Origin: Amycolatopsis bartoniae | GTDB taxonomy: Bacteria > Actinomycetota > Actinomycetes > Mycobacteriales > Pseudonocardiaceae | DNA: 64,000 nt | Reading direction: 5' to 3' | Assembly (NCBI RefSeq): GCF_014191255.1 | Contig: NZ_JACHWH010000006.1 | Location: 62,001 to 126,000, forward strand | Shown: positions 34,771-42,932 of the stretch, one piece after another | Numbering within the stretch: the first letter of the stretch is position 1 | Layout of the letters: each line of letters begins with the position of its first letter | Notes under the pieces: generated by a model | What the model saw: only the letters and a program-made list of their open reading frames with translations | What the model was told of the DNA's origin: nothing | Database searches by the model: none | Program-made: the position numbers and the translations under genes

Positions 34771-37427
34771 ACCCCCGATACTCCCAGCCCGCCCAGCTCC
34801 GCCCGCGAGGTGACACCGAGCTTGGGATACGCCTTGTACAGGTGGTAGGCGACCGTCCGCGGGCTCAGGTACAGCCGCGCCGCGATGTCCCGGTTCGACA
34901 GGCCCTGCGCCGCGAACCGGGTGATCTGCAGCTCCTGCGGGGTCAGCGCCGCGAACACGTCCGGCCGCGCCGCCTGCGCCACCGCCTCCCCGGCGGCGCC
35001 CAGCTCCGTGCGTGCCCGCTCCGCCCACGGCCCCGAACCGAGCTCCTCGAACGTGCGCAGCGCCGACCTCAACTGCGAGCGCGCCTCCGTCTTGCGGCGG
35101 CCCCGGCGCAGCCACTCGCCGTACAGCAGCTCCGTCCGCGCCCGGTCGAACGGGCGGCCCGCCGGTTCCAGCGCCCGCCGGTAGTGCTGCTCCGCCTCGT
35201 TCTCCGGCGCCAGCAGCGCCCGGCAGCGGGCGACCAGCGCGTCGAGCCACGGCACCCGCAGCGCCGCGGCCCAGCTCGCGAACTCCGCGACCGACACCTC
35301 GTCCGCGCGCCCCAGCCGGACGGCGGCCTCGACGAGGTCCGGGGTCGAACGCAGCACCGCGCCCTGGTGCCTGCGGGGGCCGCCGGCGAGGTCCCGCAGG
35401 CGGTCGAACGCGTCCCGCAGCCGCCCGTGGCCCAGGTCCAGCAGCGCGAGCGCGGTCTGCGCCCAGGCCGAGCCGACCTGCCCGGCGCCCGCCGCCTCGG
35501 CGTGCTCGCGGGACCGGGACTCGTCGCCCTCGACCGCCGCGAGGTAGGCGAGCGCGCCGTGCACGTAGCTGGTCCACAGCGGCTGACCGGTGTCACGCGC
35601 GATGCGCAGCCCTTCGTCGCCGCTGATCAGCGCGTCGCGATGCCGCCCCAGCAGGACCTGCGTCAACGTGAGGTGCCCGAGCCCGGGCGCCAGCGCGAAC
35701 GGCATGCCGGTGTCCCGCGCCGTGCCGGCCAGCTCCGCCGAGACCTCGCACGACACGTCGTCGCGGCCCACGACGAACGACCGGCTCGCCACCTCCATCA
35801 GCCCCCGCGGACCGGCTTCGCGCGCGGCCACCCGCGCCCGGTCCAGCACGTCGTCCAGATCGGGATAGCCCGCCGTGTCCCAGCCGAGGCCGGGCGCGGC
35901 ACCCCAGCGGGCCAGCCACGCCACCGACCGCAGCGGGTGGTCCGGCGCGAGGGCGAGCGCGTCGAACCCGTCGAGCGCGGCGGCCAGCAGCGGCGCCCCG
36001 TCCGGCGCGGCCCAGCCCGCGTGCAACGCCCGCAGCACCATCCAGAACGCCCGCTCCGGTTCCGGTGTCAACGGCGCGTGCTCCAGCAGCAGCTTGTGCG
36101 CGGACGACAGGGAACCCTGCGCGAAGTCGGCGGCGGCCCGCACCTCCGCGAGCCTGGCGCGCGTCGGCCCGTCCCCGACGTCGGGAAGGACCCGCTCGGC
36201 ACGCGACCGCGCCCAGTCGAACCGTCCATTGTGGATCGCCGCTTCGCACGCGGACGTGAGCCGTAGTGCCGCGGCGACACTGGTTTCGCTCAGCTGCGCG
36301 GCACGTTCGTACGCGCTCGCGGCCGCCGCGTACGCGTGCCGCTCCTCCGCGCGCCGCGCCGTCCGGGCGAGCTTGTCCGCGACCTGCTCGTCCGCGCCGG
36401 GTGCGGCGACCGCCCGGTGCCACGCTTCGCGGTCCTCGTCGCCCCGCGCGGCGTAGGCGGCGGCCAGCGCCTCGTGCGCGGCGATCCGCTGGACGAGGGG
36501 AGCGCCGTGGTAGACCGCCGCACGGATCAGCGGATGCCGGAACGCCAGCTCGTTCGTGACCAGCCGCTGCTCCTCGGCCGGGCCCAGCTCGGCGACGCCC
36601 ACCCCGAGCCGCTCGCCCGCGCGCAGGATCGCCGCCGGTTCGCCGCTGTCGTCGGCGGCCGCGAGCAGCAGCAGGGTCCGGGTCGCGCCGGGCAGGGACC
36701 GGATCCGGTGGTGGAAGGCGTCGAGCACCCGGGCGGTGAGCGGCAGCGGGCCGGGACCGTGACCCGCGACGACGGACGGCAGTTCCCGCAGCGCCAACGG
36801 GTTTCCCCGGGTCTCGGTGAGCAGCCGCGCGCGCAGCTCCGCGGGCAGGCGCTCGTCCAGCAGGGCGGCGGCGCTCTCGTCGTCGAGCCCGGACAGGTGC
36901 AGCTCCGGCAGACCCGAGCCGGTGAGGGCCTCCGCGTAGTCCCGCACCGCGAGCAGGACCGCCACCCCTTCGCGGTCCAGCCGCCGGGCGGCGAACAGCA
37001 GCGCCTCGGCGGAGGCGCGGTCGAGCCAGTGCGCGTCGTCGACCACGCACAGCACCGGCGACTCCTCGGCGACCTCGGCCAGCAGCGACAGCACTCCCGC
37101 GCCGACCATGAACCGGTCGCCAACCGCATCGCCGAGCCCGAACGCGCCCGACAGCGCCCGCCGCTGCGGCGCGGGCAGCGCGCCGAGCCGGTGCAGCTCG
37201 CCGCGCAGCAGCTGGTGCAGTCCCGCGAACGGCAGTTCTGCCTCGGACTCGATGCCGGCGCTGCGCAGCACCCGCATCCCGGCCGCGTCCGCCACGGCCT
37301 CCCGCAGCAGCGCGGTCTTGCCGATGCCCGGCTCACCCCGCAGCACCAGCGCGCCACTCACCCCGGCGCGCGCGGACCCCAGCAGCGCCTCGATCTCGGC
37401 CTGCTCGGTTCCGCGCCCCCTCAGCAT
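34767..37427 (-). CDS. LAL/MalT-like LuxR-family ATPase regulator
   Basis: This 886-residue regulator has an N-terminal AAA ATPase with Walker A GEPGIGKTALL and Walker B VLCVVDDAHWLD, a long helical TPR-like middle and a C-terminal LuxR HTH (ALTPQELQITRFAAQGLSNR, DIAARLYLSPRTVAYHLYKA). The size and order are those of LAL (large ATP-binding LuxR) proteins, often pathway-specific activators in actinomycetes. It starts at ATG 37427 and is divergent from the SDR gene at 37503 across 75 bases. It likely controls its coupled nitroreductase and perhaps the SDR. Confidence 0.9.
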   Translation of the reverse strand: MLRGRGTEQAEIEALLGSARAGVSGALVLRGEPGIGKTALLREAVADAAGMRVLRSAGIESEAELPFAGLHQLLRGELHRLGALPAPQRRALSGAFGLGDAVGDRFMVGAGVLSLLAEVAEESPVLCVVDDAHWLDRASAEALLFAARRLDREGVAVLLAVRDYAEALTGSGLPELHLSGLDDESAAALLDERLPAELRARLLTETRGNPLALRELPSVVAGHGPGPLPLTARVLDAFHHRIRSLPGATRTLLLLAAADDSGEPAAILRAGERLGVGVAELGPAEEQRLVTNELAFRHPLIRAAVYHGAPLVQRIAAHEALAAAYAARGDEDREAWHRAVAAPGADEQVADKLARTARRAEERHAYAAAASAYERAAQLSETSVAAALRLTSACEAAIHNGRFDWARSRAERVLPDVGDGPTRARLAEVRAAADFAQGSLSSAHKLLLEHAPLTPEPERAFWMVLRALHAGWAAPDGAPLLAAALDGFDALALAPDHPLRSVAWLARWGAAPGLGWDTAGYPDLDDVLDRARVAAREAGPRGLMEVASRSFVVGRDDVSCEVSAELAGTARDTGMPFALAPGLGHLTLTQVLLGRHRDALISGDEGLRIARDTGQPLWTSYVHGALAYLAAVEGDESRSREHAEAAGAGQVGSAWAQTALALLDLGHGRLRDAFDRLRDLAGGPRRHQGAVLRSTPDLVEAAVRLGRADEVSVAEFASWAAALRVPWLDALVARCRALLAPENEAEQHYRRALEPAGRPFDRARTELLYGEWLRRGRRKTEARSQLRSALRTFEELGSGPWAERARTELGAAGEAVAQAARPDVFAALTPQELQITRFAAQGLSNRDIAARLYLSPRTVAYHLYKAYPKLGVTSRAELGGLGVSGV

Positions 37428-37502
37428 GGCGTGACCTTACATAAGCAAGTACTGATGCCGGTACGGATTCCGGTACCCGGGTGCGCCCGTACCGTCTGCG
37501 GC

Positions 37503-38291
37503 ATGACCTTGAACAGCAAGAACGCCATCATCTACGGGGCAGGCGGCGGCATCGGGTCCGCCGTCGCCACCACCTTCGCCGCCCAGGGCGCCCGCGTCTT
37601 CCTGGTCGGGCGGACCCAGGAGAGACTGGAGGCCGTGGCCGACGGGATCACCGCCGCGGGCGGCCGGGCCGAGGTCGCGGTCTTCGACGCGCTGGACGAG
37701 AACGCCGTCGACGAGCACGCCCGCTCGGTGGCCGAGCAGGCCGGCGGCATCGACGTGTCGTTCAACCTCATCTCCGGCGGCGACCTGCAGGGCATCCCGC
37801 TCGCGGACATGACCACCGCCGACTTCACCCGCCCCGTGCTGACCCGGCTCACCGCGAACTTCGTCACCGCCCGCGCCGCCGCGCGGCACATGGTCAAGCA
37901 GGGTTCGGGCGTGATCCTCGCGCTGGACAGCGGATCCGCGCACGGCAGCCCGATGATGGGCGGCACGGGACCGGCCGACGCGGCCACCGACACGCTGGTG
38001 CGCAACCTCGCCGCCGAGCTGGGGCCGCAGGGCGTGCGCGTGGTCGGTATCTGGACCGCGGGCCTGCCGGAAACCCTGTCGCCGGAGAAGATCGCCGCGC
38101 ACAGCGGCGCCCCGAAGATGGACGACGCCGCGTTCCAAGGTCTCGTCCAGCAGCTCGACGGGATGCGGATGACGCGCAGGTCGCCGCGGCTGGAGCAGGT
38201 CGCGGCCACCGCGGCCTTCCTGGCGTCCGACGCCGCCGGGGCGATCACCGGCACGTTCGTCAACGTGACCAGCGGGATGTTCCCGAGCTGA
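37503..38291 (+). CDS. Short-chain dehydrogenase/reductase-like protein without YxxxK
   Basis: The 262-residue Rossmann protein starts at ATG 37503. The cofactor site AIIYGAGGGIGSAVATTFA and VFLVGRTQERLEAV is normal, and DSGSAHGS contains the usual active-site serine region. Where classical SDRs have Y-x-x-x-K, this one reads GTGPADAATDTLVRN, so both catalytic Tyr and Lys are absent. It may bind NAD(P) with another chemistry or be non-catalytic. It is divergent from the LAL regulator and ends before a strong hairpin. Confidence 0.85.
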   Translation: MTLNSKNAIIYGAGGGIGSAVATTFAAQGARVFLVGRTQERLEAVADGITAAGGRAEVAVFDALDENAVDEHARSVAEQAGGIDVSFNLISGGDLQGIPLADMTTADFTRPVLTRLTANFVTARAAARHMVKQGSGVILALDSGSAHGSPMMGGTGPADAATDTLVRNLAAELGPQGVRVVGIWTAGLPETLSPEKIAAHSGAPKMDDAAFQGLVQQLDGMRMTRRSPRLEQVAATAAFLASDAAGAITGTFVNVTSGMFPS

Positions 38292-38305
38292 GCACCGGCG
38301 CCCCC

Positions 38306-38341
38306 GAGGCGGCCGCCGCGCGTCCGCGGTGGCCGCCTCGC
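38306..38341 (+). terminator. Hairpin terminator after the SDR gene
   Basis: A 16-base stem (CGAGGCGGCCGCCGCG against CGCGGTGGCCGCCTCG, one mismatch) with loop CGTC follows the SDR stop by 14 bases. No U-tract is visible, as is common in high-GC genomes. Confidence 0.75.
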
Positions 38342-38380
38342 GTCGGGCAGTGGGGTTCCCACCAACCGGCCCCTTGTCTG

Positions 38381-38396
38381 GTTGGTCCAGACCATG
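38381..38396 (+). promoter_or_regulatory. DasR-type operator (dre-like site)
   Basis: GTTGGTCCAGACCATG contains TGGTCCAGACCA, which differs by one central base from the DasR core TGGTCTAGACCA. It lies 50 bases before the GH30 start. DasR is the GntR-type repressor of chitin and N-acetylglucosamine genes in Streptomyces and relatives, and the two genes downstream are a GH30 and a chitinase-like GH18 protein. Confidence 0.75.
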
Positions 38397-38445
38397 CATA
38401 CTTCGTTGTCACCCCGAACAAACCCTGCGCCTGGTGGTGACGCCG

Positions 38446-40301
38446 ATGTCCCTCCGCCGATCGTGTCCCCTCCTCCTCGCGGTGCTGGCCGTGCTGGCCG
38501 GGTTCCTCACCGCGCTCCCCGCGCAGGCCGCCGGGGAGACCGTCAACGTCTGGCTGACCACGACGAACGACTCCCACGGCACGAACGTGACCCGTGGGCT
38601 GCAGCAGCAGAGCCCGGTCTCCTTCAGCGCCGGCACGGGCAGCGGCGGTCAGACGATCACCGTGAACGAGAACACCACTTTCCAGACCTTCGAGGGTGGC
38701 GGAGCGTCGTTCACCGACACCGCGGCCTGGCTGATGAGCTCCAGTGGCGCGCTTTCCCCGGCCACCCGCGACGACACGATGCGCAAGCTGTTCGACCCCG
38801 GCACCGGGATCGGCCTGAGCTTCCTGCGCAACCCCATGGGTTCCTCGGACCTCGCCCGCTTCGGCTACTCCTACGACGACGTGGCCGCCGGGCAGACCGA
38901 CCCGGGCCTGGCGAACTTCTCGATCAGCCACGACCTCGCCGACGTCGTCCCCCTGACCAAGCAGGCCAAGCAGCTCAACCCGTCGCTCAAGCTCATGGGC
39001 ACGCCGTGGACCGCCCCGGCCTGGATGAAGGACAACGACAGCCTCATCCAGGGCTGGCTGCAGGCGCAGTACTACCCGGCCTACGCTCAGTACTTCGTCA
39101 AGTACCTGCAGGCGTACGCGGCGCAGGGGCTGCACGTCGACTACGTGACCGCGCAGAACGAGCCGACCTGCTGCGCGGGCTACCCGTCGATGAGCTGGAA
39201 CGGCGAGGGCCTGCGGTACTTCACCGAGACGAACCTGCTGCCCGCGCTGCACGCGGCGAACCTGACCACGAAGGTGCTCGCGCTCGACTGGAACTGGGAC
39301 ACCTACGCCGGCTACGGCGCGCCGACCGTCGACGACGCCACGATCCGCAACGACCCGCTGTTCGGCGGGATCGCGTGGCACGGCTACGGCGGGGACGTCA
39401 CGCAGCAGACCACGGTGCACAACCAGTACCCGCAGGTGAACGCCTACGACACCGAGCACTCCGGCGGCACGTGGGTGAGCGACCAGCAGGCCGAGGACAT
39501 GGCCGACATCGTCGACTACACCCGCAACTGGGGCCGCAGCGTGGTCAAGTGGAGCCTCGCGGTGGACCAGAACATGGGCCCGCACTACGGCGGCTGCGGC
39601 ACCTGCACCGGGCTCGTGACCGTCCACAACGGAGACTCGCGCAGCGGGCAGGTGGACTACACCGTCGAGTACTACGACATGGGGCACCTGACGAAGTTCG
39701 TCAAGCCCGGTGCCGTGCGCATCGACTCCAACGACAACTCCGCGGTGCGCAACGTCGCGTGGCGCAACCCGGACGGCTCGAAGGCGCTCGTCGCGTACAA
39801 CACCACCACCGGCACGCAGAACGTCCGCGTGAACTGGGGCGCGCAGTCGTTCACCTCGACCTGCCCGCGCACACCTCGGCCACCTTCACCTGGTCGGGCA
39901 GGCAGACCTCGCCCGGGCCGACCGGGCCGATCACCGGCCTCGACGGCAAGTGCGTCGACGTGGCCGGGGGCAACAGCGCCAACGGCACCGCCGTCCAGCT
40001 CTACGACTGCAACAACAGCGTCGCGCAGCAGTGGACCCGCGCCGCCGACGGCACGCTGCGCGCGCTGGGCAAATGCCTCGACGTGACCGGCCAGTCGACC
40101 GCGGATGGCGCGAAGCTGCAGCTGTGGGACTGCGGCGGCACCGCGAACCAGCAGTGGGCGGTGAGCACCGCGCGCGACGTGGTGAACCCGGCCGCGAACA
40201 AGTGCGTCGACGCGACCGGGCCGAGCTCGGCCAACGGCACCCGGCTGCAGCTCTGGACCTGCACCGGCGGCAGCAACCAGAAGTGGACCGTCCCCGCCTG
40301 A
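38446..40301 (+). pseudogene. Secreted GH30 glycosidase with ricin-type lectin domain, frameshifted in the linker
   Basis: From ATG 38446 a signal peptide (LLLAVLAVLAGFLTALPAQA) and a full GH30 catalytic domain follow, with acid/base Glu in YVTAQNEPTCCAG and nucleophile Glu in AYDTEHSGG. At 39853-39858 one base appears to be missing: the frame turns to Pro/Arg-rich nonsense, while the +1 frame reads HLDLPAHTSATFTWSGRQ, then a ricin-B lectin domain (QLYDCNNSVAQQW, QLWDCGGTANQQW, QLWTCTGGSNQKW) to TGA 40301. A whole enzyme would hydrolyse a beta-linked glucan or glycosphingolipid-like substrate. The break may be genuine or a single-base sequence error. A dre-like operator precedes it. Confidence 0.82.
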
Positions 40302-40313
40302 AAGGAGTTCCCG

Positions 40314-41291
40314 ATGCGCAAGAGGATCCTCGCCGCGGCCGGCGCGCTCGCCTTGGCCGCGCTCGCGCCCTTCGCCACCCCGGCGACGGCACGGACCGAG
40401 GCACCCGTGCAGGCCGCCGCCGCGCCCATGGCCGTCGCGCCCTACCTGTACGAGGGCTGGGGCAGCCCGCCGAACCCGGCCGAGGTGATGAACGCGACCG
40501 GCGTCCGGTGGTTCACCCTCGCGTTCGTGCTGTCCAACGGCACCTGCAACCCGCAGTGGGACGGGCAGCGGGCGCTGACCGGCGGCGTGGACGGCTCGGC
40601 GATCAGCACGATCCGGGGCGGCGGTGGTGACGTCGTGCCGTCGTTCGGCGGCTACAGCGGCAACAAGCTCGAACAGTCGTGCACGAGCGCGAGCGCGTTG
40701 GCCGGGGCCTACCAGAAGGTCATCAACGCGTTCTCCTTCAAGGCGATCGACATCGACATCGAGGCCGACGCCTACTCGAACGCGACCGTGCAGCAGCGCA
40801 CCGTCGACGCGCTGAAGACCATCCGCGCGAACAACCCGTCGATCAAGATCTACGTCACGATCGGCACCGGCCAGTCCGGGCCCGACACGAGCCTGATCAA
40901 CCGGGCCGCCTCCAGCGGTTTCGCGGCCGACGCGTGGACCATCATGCCGTTCGACTTCGGCGGCGCCGGGCAGAACATGGGCACCCTGACCACGAAGGCG
41001 GCCGAGGGGCTCAAGAACGCGCTGAAGAGCGCCTACGGCTACAGCGACGACACGGCCTACCGGCACAGCGGGATCTCGTCGATGAACGGCGTCACCGACC
41101 AGAGCGAGACGGTCACGGTGGCGGACTTCACCACCATCCTGAACTACGCCAACAGCCACCACCTCGCGCGGCTGACGTTCTGGTCGGTCAACCGCGACCG
41201 CCCCTGCGGCTCGGGCGGCGCCGACTCGTGCTCGGGCGTCTCCCAGTCGAACTGGGACTACACCAAGGTCTTCGCCAAGTACGCGGGCTGA
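40314..41291 (+). CDS. Secreted GH18 chitinase-like protein
   Basis: The 325-residue protein begins at ATG 40314 after AAAGGAG, 12 bases behind the GH30-ricin gene. It has a signal peptide ending near ATPATA and a GH18 barrel. The catalytic motif reads F-K-A-I-D-I-D-I-E instead of F-D-G-x-D-x-D-x-E, so the catalytic Glu and two Asp are kept but the first Asp is Lys. WTIMPFDFGG is the substrate-loop equivalent of the M-x-Y-D motif. It probably degrades chitin-like polymers, and the upstream DasR-type site supports that. Confidence 0.87.
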   Translation: MRKRILAAAGALALAALAPFATPATARTEAPVQAAAAPMAVAPYLYEGWGSPPNPAEVMNATGVRWFTLAFVLSNGTCNPQWDGQRALTGGVDGSAISTIRGGGGDVVPSFGGYSGNKLEQSCTSASALAGAYQKVINAFSFKAIDIDIEADAYSNATVQQRTVDALKTIRANNPSIKIYVTIGTGQSGPDTSLINRAASSGFAADAWTIMPFDFGGAGQNMGTLTTKAAEGLKNALKSAYGYSDDTAYRHSGISSMNGVTDQSETVTVADFTTILNYANSHHLARLTFWSVNRDRPCGSGGADSCSGVSQSNWDYTKVFAKYAG

Positions 41292-41334
41292 AAACTGTTG
41301 GTGAGGATCTGCGTGGCGGTGCGGGTAGCGGAAC

Positions 41335-41419
41335 CTCAGGCGGCTTCTCACTCCGGGATCTCTCACTCATGAATGCCAATTCACCACGTTCGAGCTGTCC
41401 TCGCGAGAAGCCGCCTGAG
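41335..41419. repeat. 15-bp perfect inverted repeat
   Basis: CTCAGGCGGCTTCTC (41335-41349) is the exact reverse complement of GAGAAGCCGCCTGAG (41405-41419), with 55 bases between. The arms could form a cruciform or structured RNA, or be the ends of a small non-autonomous element. No coding sequence lies between them. Confidence 0.7.
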
Positions 41420-41510
41420 AACCCGCGGCGGTGCGAGCTGACGGCCCACAGCAAGCGGCTCCGCCGCTTCTCGTGACTGACCCATAACCCCTTCCCGGCA
41501 CGGAAAGTAA

Positions 41511-41546
41511 CGGCCCCGGAAGTCCACTGTGGACTTTCCGGGGCCG
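41511..41546. terminator. Hairpin terminator containing the recurrent palindrome
   Basis: CGGCCCCGGAAGTCCAC and GTGGACTTTCCGGGGCCG pair almost completely (one bulge) around the 11-mer TCCACTGTGGA. The structure sits between the GH18 gene and fdhA. Confidence 0.75.
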
Positions 41547-41601
41547 CTTCGCGGGGCTAGCATGGCGGGGCATCGGTTCGACGACGAAACGAGGTGCACC
41601 G

Positions 41602-42822
41602 ATGGCGGGCAACAAGGCAGTCGCGTACGTCGGCAAGGGCACCGTCGAGGTCCAGGACATCGACTACCCGGACTTCGTCCTGCACGACGGTCCCGGGGTG
41701 AACAAGGACAACGTGGGGCGCGAGGTGCACCACGGCGTGATACTGAAGAACGTCGCGACGAACATCTGCGGCAGCGACCAGCACATGGTCCGCGGCCGCA
41801 CCACCGCTCCGGAGGGGCTGGTGCTGGGGCACGAGATCACCGGTGAGGTGGTGGAGACGGGCCGGGACGTGGAGTACGTGCACGTCGGCGACCTCGTCTC
41901 GGTGCCCTTCAACATCGCGTGCGGCCGGTGCCGCAACTGCAAGGAGGGCAAGACCGGCATCTGCCTGAACGTCAACCCCGACCGGCCCGGCTCGGCCTAC
42001 GGGTACGTGGACATGGGCGGCTGGGTCGGCGGGCAGGCCGAGTACGTCATGGTGCCCTACGCCGACTGGAACGTGCTGAAGTTCCCCGACCGCGACCGGG
42101 CGATGGAGAAGATCCTCGACCTGGCCATGCTGTCGGACATCTTCCCGACCGGGTTCCACGGCTGCGTCAGCGCCGGGGTCGGCGTCGGCTCGACGGTGTA
42201 CGTCGCGGGCGCCGGGCCCGTGGGCCTCGCCGCCGCCGCGTCGGCGCAGCTGCTCGGCGCCGCGGTGGTCATCGTCGGCGACCTCAACGCCGAACGGCTC
42301 GCGCAGGCCCGGTCCTTCGGGTGCGAAACGGTCGACGTGTCCGCGGGCGACCCGAAGGAGCAGATCGCGGACATCCTCGGGGTGCCGGAGGTCGACTGCG
42401 GCGTGGACGCGGTCGGGTTCGAGGCGCGCGGGCACGGCCGCGACGCGGAGACCGAGAAGCCGGCCACGGTGCTCAACTCGCTCATGGACCTGACGCGTGC
42501 GGGCGGCGCGCTGGGCATCCCCGGCCTCTACGTGACGGGCGACCCGGGCGCGGCCGACGAGGCGGCCCGCGAGGGCTCGCTGTCGATCCGGATCGGGCTC
42601 GGCTGGGCCAAGTCGCACTCGTTCGCCACCGGCCAGTGCCCCGTCATGCGCTACCACCGGCAGCTGATGATGGCGATCCTGCACGACCGCGTGCAGATCG
42701 CCCAGGCGGTCAACGCGACGCCCATCCCGCTGGCCGAGGCGCCACGCGGCTACGAGGAGTTCGACCGCGGCGCGGCCCGCAAGTACGTGCTCGACCCGCA
42801 CGGCCTGCTTACCCGCGGCTGA
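41602..42822 (+). CDS. fdhA: Glutathione-independent formaldehyde dehydrogenase
   Basis: The 406-residue zinc enzyme starts at ATG 41602 after a GAGG. AVAYVGKGTVEVQDIDYPDF, NICGSDQHMVRGRTTAPEGL and GHEITGEVVE carry the catalytic zinc ligands, CGRCRNCKEGKTGIC the structural zinc site and YVAGAGPVGLAAAASAQLLG the NAD site. The length and long insertion loops match Pseudomonas-type formaldehyde dismutase/dehydrogenase. It oxidises formaldehyde with bound NAD. It stands alone between two hairpins. Confidence 0.92.
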   Translation: MAGNKAVAYVGKGTVEVQDIDYPDFVLHDGPGVNKDNVGREVHHGVILKNVATNICGSDQHMVRGRTTAPEGLVLGHEITGEVVETGRDVEYVHVGDLVSVPFNIACGRCRNCKEGKTGICLNVNPDRPGSAYGYVDMGGWVGGQAEYVMVPYADWNVLKFPDRDRAMEKILDLAMLSDIFPTGFHGCVSAGVGVGSTVYVAGAGPVGLAAAASAQLLGAAVVIVGDLNAERLAQARSFGCETVDVSAGDPKEQIADILGVPEVDCGVDAVGFEARGHGRDAETEKPATVLNSLMDLTRAGGALGIPGLYVTGDPGAADEAAREGSLSIRIGLGWAKSHSFATGQCPVMRYHRQLMMAILHDRVQIAQAVNATPIPLAEAPRGYEEFDRGAARKYVLDPHGLLTRG

Positions 42823-42828
42823 CCGCAC

Positions 42829-42880
42829 CGGGCCCGGAATCCCGCCCGCCCGCTAAAGTGGCGGGCGGAATTCCGGCCCG
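42829..42880 (+). terminator. Long hairpin terminator after fdhA
   Basis: An imperfect stem of about 20 bases (CGGGCCCGGAATCCCGCCCG against CGGGCGGAATTCCGGCCCG) with loop around CTAAAGT follows the fdhA stop by about 6 bases. Confidence 0.7.
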
Positions 42881-42932
42881 CCGCCGAACCGATCCGCCGG
42901 CGGCCACGTGATGGGGTGCGGAGGTCGATTTG

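Larger units (their letters stand above)
41292..41601. other. Non-coding spacer with inverted repeats
   Basis: This 310-base region contains a 15-bp perfect inverted repeat, a short AAGCGG/CCGCTT hairpin near 41454-41470 and a strong terminator-like hairpin at 41511-41546. I find no supportable gene. It must also carry the promoter of fdhA. Confidence 0.5.
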
